DNA of 64,000 nt from positions 682,001 to 746,000 of the forward strand of contig NZ_ARWE01000001.1 of the NCBI RefSeq assembly GCF_000384395.1, read 5' to 3'. Below, piece after piece: positions 60,268 through 64,000 of this stretch. The notes below the pieces were generated by a model. The model worked only from the letters and a program-made list of their open reading frames with translations, made no database searches and was not told where the DNA came from. This stretch comes from Geopsychrobacter electrodiphilus DSM 16401 (GTDB lineage: Bacteria; Desulfobacterota; Desulfuromonadia; Desulfuromonadales; Geopsychrobacteraceae). Made by a program: the position numbers and the translations under genes. The stretch's first letter is position 1. Every line of letters starts with the position of its first letter.

Positions 60268-60845
60268 ATGGATAGCGCACAAGAAACCCCGTCTCCTCGA
60301 TCAATTGCCGCGCTGATCGGCGCCTTGCAGCCCCTGAAGGTCATTGGATCTTCCTGCCTGACGGTGCAGGGCATTCAGCATGATTCCCGGGTGGTACAGC
60401 CGGGCGAGGTCTTTGTCGCCATCTCGGGTTTGCACACCGATGGCGCCAGACATATCGATCAGGCGCTTGCCCGGGGGGCCGTCGCGGTCATCAGCGATCA
60501 GCCGCTCAGCCTGAGTGTCCCCTGTCTTCAAGTGGACCAGCCGCGCCTGGCCCTGGTTCAGGCGGCCGCCTGGTTCAACAACTACCCGAGCCGGAAATTG
60601 AAACTGGCCGGGGTAACCGGGACCAATGGCAAGACCACGACCTGCTACCTGATTAAAGCCATTCTCGACCGGGCCAGGGCGATAGCGGCGGTGCTGTGGA
60701 TGGCACCCCCGGTGATGTCGTCCTGATCGCTGGCAAGGGGCATGAAAAGGTGCAGATCTTCAAAGACCGGAGCGTGCCCTATTCTGATGAAAGTGCCGAT
60801 CGAGAGATTCTCCGTCCCTTGAAGAATCGGCGAGTCGCTGGTTGA
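60268..60845 (+). pseudogene. murE: murE relic: internal deletion and frameshift
   Basis: The first 135 codons match MurE: VIGSSCLTVQGIQHDSRVVQPGEVFVAISG and the P-loop GVTGTNGKTTTCYLI. Around 60670-60680 the sequence jumps to a different frame encoding the MurE C-terminus: GDVVLIAGKGHEKVQ and YSDESADREI, ending at the TGA at 60843-60845. About 310 residues of the central and C-terminal ligase domain are missing, and the frame is shifted by two. A functional murE must exist elsewhere; this looks like a decayed extra copy or an assembly collapse. Confidence 0.75.
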
Positions 60846-61316
60846 ATTGGAGGTGCGGAGTGGGGAGCATGTTGATCAAAAATGATTTAAGTTTTTGGAA
60901 AAAGGAAGATTCATATTGAAATACAAAATTCCACCATTAATTTAGAAGTAGTTAAATTAACACTCTATTTTCCCTCAATATTACTATCTAGTAACTGAGG
61001 AAGGTACCCTACATCAGTCGTAACGCAAATACAGCGCTGGCTCCGTTTGTTTAACCCCTCCACCAAGTGGTGCACTTGCGGCTAGAATCTGTCGATTTTA
61101 ATTGGGTGGAAGCAGATTCTGTATTTTTAAAAAGGGCAAGATTGCTTACGTGATCCGGCCCTTTGTTTTGGTATGTCATCGCCCCCTCCCGCTGGTAAGT
61201 TCAGCGAATTTAATCAATTAAAAAGCGATTCGTTAATTGGAAAGCAGTATACCAATTGACGAATCGCTTCAGGGTCGTTCTGGTCGGTTGATAATTCCAG
61301 TGGTAACTACTTTGTC
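60846..61316. other. intergenic region between murE relic and the outer-membrane protein gene
   Basis: About 470 bases, AT-rich, no gene seen on either strand. It includes the terminator of the minus-strand outer-membrane gene (61216-61269). The stretch 61000-61200 has no family resemblance; a partial stem GGCAAG..GGCCC is the only other structure. Confidence 0.5.
61216..61269 (-). terminator. terminator of the outer-membrane protein gene
   Basis: An 18-bp stem (AAGCGATTCGTTAATTGG paired with CCAATTGACGAATCGCTT, one mismatch) around an 11-base loop. Read on the minus strand it is followed by TTTTTAATTG, 47 bases after the stop codon of the gene at 61317-62078. Confidence 0.85.
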
Positions 61317-62078
61317 TTAAAAGCGGATCAGCGCCCCGATAAAGGGACCGCTGAAATCGACGTCGACGAACAGATCTGTCTGATCAATTTTAAGGGCAAA
61401 AGTCCGGTAGCCTGCATAAATACCGACCAGAGGCAGTGGTGAAAATTCAACCTGGGCCTCGGCGTCGAGGAAATTATTTTTGTCGTATTCCATATACCCG
61501 GCACGGGCAACGATCGCCAGATAGTCGGACAAGCCGACACGGGCCCGCGCTCCGATCGTTGGAATCGCAACGGTTGCACTGTCATGCTCATTGAATATCG
61601 TGGTTTCATCGACAAAATCGATTTTGGCGTCCACAACCTTGACCGCGACTTCAGGCCCTAATTGAAAGCGCACCGGGGTGTCATCGAAATTAATCAGGTT
61701 GTAGGTGTACCCGATGTCGTAGAGATCCAGCTTGATCTTCGACCGCACGGTATCTGCGGCTGAAAACGTTTGGCCATTGTAGCTACCGCTGACAGACATT
61801 TGGCCGGTGCCGGAAAACTCTATGGGTAGATAACCAAGGGAGAGGCGCGAGTTTCCGAGCTGAAATGCAACTTCTGCGGTTACACCCTTGCTGTCGCCGA
61901 GGTTGTTGTCCTTTTCAATATCAATCCGGGTCCCGACATTGTTTTTATTACCGGCAATAGTCCCGCTTGGTGTCAGGCTTTGATATCCGAGTTTCAATGA
62001 AACCATTTCATCGGCGAATGATGGTATGGCGATAAAAACCAGCAGCATACAGAGTAAAATTGAACGGATCTGGGTCAT
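61317..62078 (-). CDS. outer-membrane beta-barrel protein (TIGR04219-like)
   Basis: 253 aa. Signal peptide of about 22 residues, then alternating polar/hydrophobic strands typical of a small barrel, and the terminal residue Phe (ALIRF) used by the BAM machinery. It begins MVSLKLGYQSLTPSG and has YDIGYTYNLINF. Resembles the TIGR04219 family. Function unknown. Monocistronic with a strong terminator. Confidence 0.82.
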   Translation of the reverse strand: MTQIRSILLCMLLVFIAIPSFADEMVSLKLGYQSLTPSGTIAGNKNNVGTRIDIEKDNNLGDSKGVTAEVAFQLGNSRLSLGYLPIEFSGTGQMSVSGSYNGQTFSAADTVRSKIKLDLYDIGYTYNLINFDDTPVRFQLGPEVAVKVVDAKIDFVDETTIFNEHDSATVAIPTIGARARVGLSDYLAIVARAGYMEYDKNNFLDAEAQVEFSPLPLVGIYAGYRTFALKIDQTDLFVDVDFSGPFIGALIRF

Positions 62079-62140
62079 GGTCTGTCTCCTTAGTTAAAGT
62101 TTTAGTCTTACATTCTAACATCGATTTGAAAATCTGCGTG

Positions 62141-62671
62141 TTAGTTGGTTCGCAGATCAGCCAGCGTCAGAATGGATTCAATGTCGCGTCTTGCGGATTT
62201 GTTGATGATGACGGCGGTGCCGATGAGTATGGCATTGGCCTGGGTAAGAATGTCTTCGATGGCCAGGAGGGTGGCGCCCTTGGCGAAGAAGTCGTCGATA
62301 AACAAAATTCGTTCACCAGCGCTTAAGACGTCTTTTGATACGTGGAGGCGGGTGGTTTCTTGTTTGGTGAAGCTGAAACTGTCGGCAAAGTAGCAGTCAA
62401 CCATGGTCAGGGGCTGCTTTTTTTTGGCGAAGACGTAGGGGACGCCGAGCATACCGGCGACCGGCTGGGCGAGGATGATGCCGCTGGTTTCGGCGGTAAT
62501 GACCTTGTCGATCTTTTGACCGATAAAGCGGGTCGCGATATCCGCGGCGAGCAGGTCGATCAGTTGTGGGTCGACCATGTGGTTCAAAAACTGATCGACC
62601 TTGATGATTTCACCCGTGACCTGGCCGTCGCGCCTGATCCGTTGAAGCAGTGTCTGTGCGGCAGGATTCAT
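62141..62671 (-). CDS. xpt: xanthine phosphoribosyltransferase
   Basis: 176 aa type I PRTase, Xpt/Apt family. FLNHMVDPQLID near the N-terminus is Xpt-like, and the PRPP-binding loop is ILFIDDFFAKGAT. It salvages xanthine to XMP. It overlaps the stop/start with the upstream permease gene, so xanthine or guanine uptake and salvage are one operon. Confidence 0.9.
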   Translation of the reverse strand: MNPAAQTLLQRIRRDGQVTGEIIKVDQFLNHMVDPQLIDLLAADIATRFIGQKIDKVITAETSGIILAQPVAGMLGVPYVFAKKKQPLTMVDCYFADSFSFTKQETTRLHVSKDVLSAGERILFIDDFFAKGATLLAIEDILTQANAILIGTAVIINKSARRDIESILTLADLRTN

Positions 62672-63588
62672 TTGCGGTCCTCGCGATCATAGGGCAGGCC
62701 GAGGTTGCCGGGCTGCTGGCTGGCGCCTTTTTGCAGGCGGCGGGTTGAAATGACCAGCACGACGATGGTGAACACATAGGGAAGCATCTGCAGAATATGG
62801 GCGCTGACGGTGGTGCCCATCGCCTGAAAGCGCAGCTGCATGGCAGTGATACCGCCGAACAGGTAGGCGCCGAACAGGGCGCGGACACTCGACCAGCTGG
62901 CAAAAATAACCAGTGCGACGGCGATCCAGCCACGGCCGGCCGACATATTTTCGATCCACATCGGGGTGTAGGCCAAGCTAAGATAGGCACCGCCGATGCC
63001 GACCACGCCGCTGCCGACGGCGACCGCCAGAAAACGGTAGAGGTTGACCGGAATTCCGCAGGCGTCGGCCGCTGCCGGGTTTTCACCGATAGTGCGCAGT
63101 TCCAGGCCCCAGCGGCTGTGGTAGAAAAAGAACCAGATCAGAAGCACCAAGAAAAAGCTGAGATAGATCAGCCAGTCCTGATTAAAAAAGGCCTTGCCGA
63201 CCAGCGGCAGCTGCGAAAACAGCGGTACGGCATGGCGTTCAAAGCCGTCGATGGTCTGGCCGACGACGCCGCGGCCGAAGAGGGCGGTGACTCCGACGCC
63301 GAACATGGTCAGGGCGAGGCCGCTGACAATCTGGTTGCCGCGCAGCTGGACGCAGATCAGGGCGTGGATGCTGCCGGCGGCGAAGGAGGCGCAAAAGGCG
63401 GCGATCACCCCTAACAGCAGGCTACCGCTGGCGAGAGTCGCGGCGAAGCCGCTTAAAGCGCCGATTAGCATCAATCCTTCGATTCCCAGGTTAATGATCC
63501 CGGCGCGTTCGTTGATGATGGCACCTAAGGTGGCAAACAGAATTGGGGTGCCGGCACGTACCGTGGCATCAAGCAGGATCTCAAGCAT
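62668..63588 (-). CDS. nucleoside-type ABC transporter permease (second permease subunit)
   Basis: 306 aa from ATG 63588. GAIINERAGIINLGIEGLMLIGALSGFAA is the BPD_transp_2 motif of BmpA/RnsD-type nucleoside or purine permeases, followed by about nine helices with an internal SNPxAAxACGI-like loop. The start overlaps the end of the first permease (63581). Substrate inferred as a nucleoside or purine from the xpt gene next to it. Confidence 0.9.
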   Translation of the reverse strand: MLEILLDATVRAGTPILFATLGAIINERAGIINLGIEGLMLIGALSGFAATLASGSLLLGVIAAFCASFAAGSIHALICVQLRGNQIVSGLALTMFGVGVTALFGRGVVGQTIDGFERHAVPLFSQLPLVGKAFFNQDWLIYLSFFLVLLIWFFFYHSRWGLELRTIGENPAAADACGIPVNLYRFLAVAVGSGVVGIGGAYLSLAYTPMWIENMSAGRGWIAVALVIFASWSSVRALFGAYLFGGITAMQLRFQAMGTTVSAHILQMLPYVFTIVVLVISTRRLQKGASQQPGNLGLPYDREDRK

Positions 63589-64000
63589 GGGTCTCCTCCT
63601 TGACGCGGCGCAGGCGGAAATTGATAAAAAAGTCACTGGCCAGCAGGAAGAACAGGATCAGTCCCTGAAAGGCATAGGCAAAGGCTACGGGCAGTTGCCA
63701 TGAGAGTTGCAGGCTGTCGCCCCCGACCAGCAGTACCCCGAGGAGAAATGAGACGATGACGACCCCGAGTGCAGAACGTCGCGCCAGCCAGGCGATGATG
63801 ATGGCCGTGTAGCCGTATCCGGGGGAGAGGCCATGTTGCAGCCGGTGTTGGAGGCCGGCGACTTCGCTGAATCCGGCAATGCCGGCGATGGCGCCGCTAA
63901 GGGTCAAAACCAGAAAAATAGCCAGCCCGGTGTTCATTCCGGCGTAACGCGCCGCGGCCGGGTTGCTGCCGATCGCTTTAACCTGGAAGCCCCAGATCGT
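63581..64000 (-). CDS. nucleoside-type ABC transporter permease (first permease subunit), N-terminus cut by window
   Basis: At least 139 codons; the 5' end lies beyond base 64000. The visible part has AIGSNPAAARYAGMN, a permease loop, ISLQHR-like GLSPGYGYTAIIIAWLAR, and helices to the Arg-rich C-terminus INFRLRRVKEET. Matches the RnsC/YufP-type permease. Precedes the second permease with overlapping ends. Confidence 0.88.
   Translation of the reverse strand, partial: TIWGFQVKAIGSNPAAARYAGMNTGLAIFLVLTLSGAIAGIAGFSEVAGLQHRLQHGLSPGYGYTAIIIAWLARRSALGVVIVSFLLGVLLVGGDSLQLSWQLPVAFAYAFQGLILFFLLASDFFINFRLRRVKEETHA

Noticed and set aside
1-64000. tRNA, rRNA, CRISPR array, prophage or intact insertion sequence
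   Set aside because: I looked for T-loop consensus, repeat-spacer periodicity, transposase motifs and integrase motifs and saw none that held up. This is a reading by eye and could miss degraded copies.

Overview
The window looks like chromosome from a Gram-negative member of the Desulfuromonadales/Geobacter group (Desulfobacterota). The evidence is indirect: system II cytochrome c biogenesis (ResB/CcsA), a caa3-type oxidase whose subunit II carries two haems, a GEMM-I (c-di-GMP) riboswitch, a bacterial SelW selenoprotein, a heme cluster mixing a radical SAM enzyme with HemE/HemH/HemG, and intergenic repeats that look REP-like. I see no tRNA, rRNA, CRISPR array, prophage or intact insertion sequence.

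Layout. 1-1.2 kb: two polyamine-type ABC permeases (minus). 1.8-2.4 kb: PaiB-like flavoprotein. 2.7-10.2 kb: a type I restriction-modification island in the order hsdR-hsdS-DUF3800-unknown-hsdM, with a probable structured non-coding RNA transcribed from the opposite strand just before hsdM. 10.3-12 kb: histidine kinase and response regulator. 12-23 kb: flavin oxidoreductase, then heme synthesis (radical SAM, hemE, hemH, hemG) interleaved with ccsA/resB and a CbpA-type DnaJ. 22.4-28.8 kb: small housekeeping and hypothetical genes, including a c-di-GMP riboswitch plus terminator in front of a receiver-only response regulator, deformylase, a GcvR-like ACT protein and an unflagged selenoprotein (SelW, in-frame TGA).

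28.8-34.2 kb: a tightly overlapped cytochrome oxidase operon (sco-coxA-coxC-coxD-coxB-ctaB). 34.4-38.4 kb: divergent operon slyX-rhodanese-MauE/DoxX-KamA-like radical SAM-NapH-like ferredoxin, then a glutamine amidotransferase. 39.6-41.5 kb: acetolactate synthase preceded by a Leu/Val-rich leader peptide and a terminator, a classical attenuator. 41.6-47.5 kb: CoA-type Nudix hydrolase, EfpL (YeiP), thioesterase, LemA, a GIDE-domain/EF-hand membrane protein and a second ferritin-like protein. 48-57.5 kb: ClC channel, Tag glycosylase, a GspE/PilB ATPase with MshEN-like repeats, and envelope genes (LEA14-like lipoprotein, polysaccharide deacetylase, L,D-transpeptidase, Ala-zipper lipoprotein). 57.6-64 kb: amidohydrolase, AlaX editing protein, DMT transporter, a murE relic with an internal deletion, an outer-membrane barrel protein, and a purine salvage group (xpt plus two nucleoside-type ABC permeases) running off the end.

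The most interesting items are the composition of the restriction island with its antisense structured RNA, the SelW selenoprotein, the branched-chain attenuator, the riboswitch-controlled receiver, and the murE relic. All family names come from reading motifs by eye; no database search was run.
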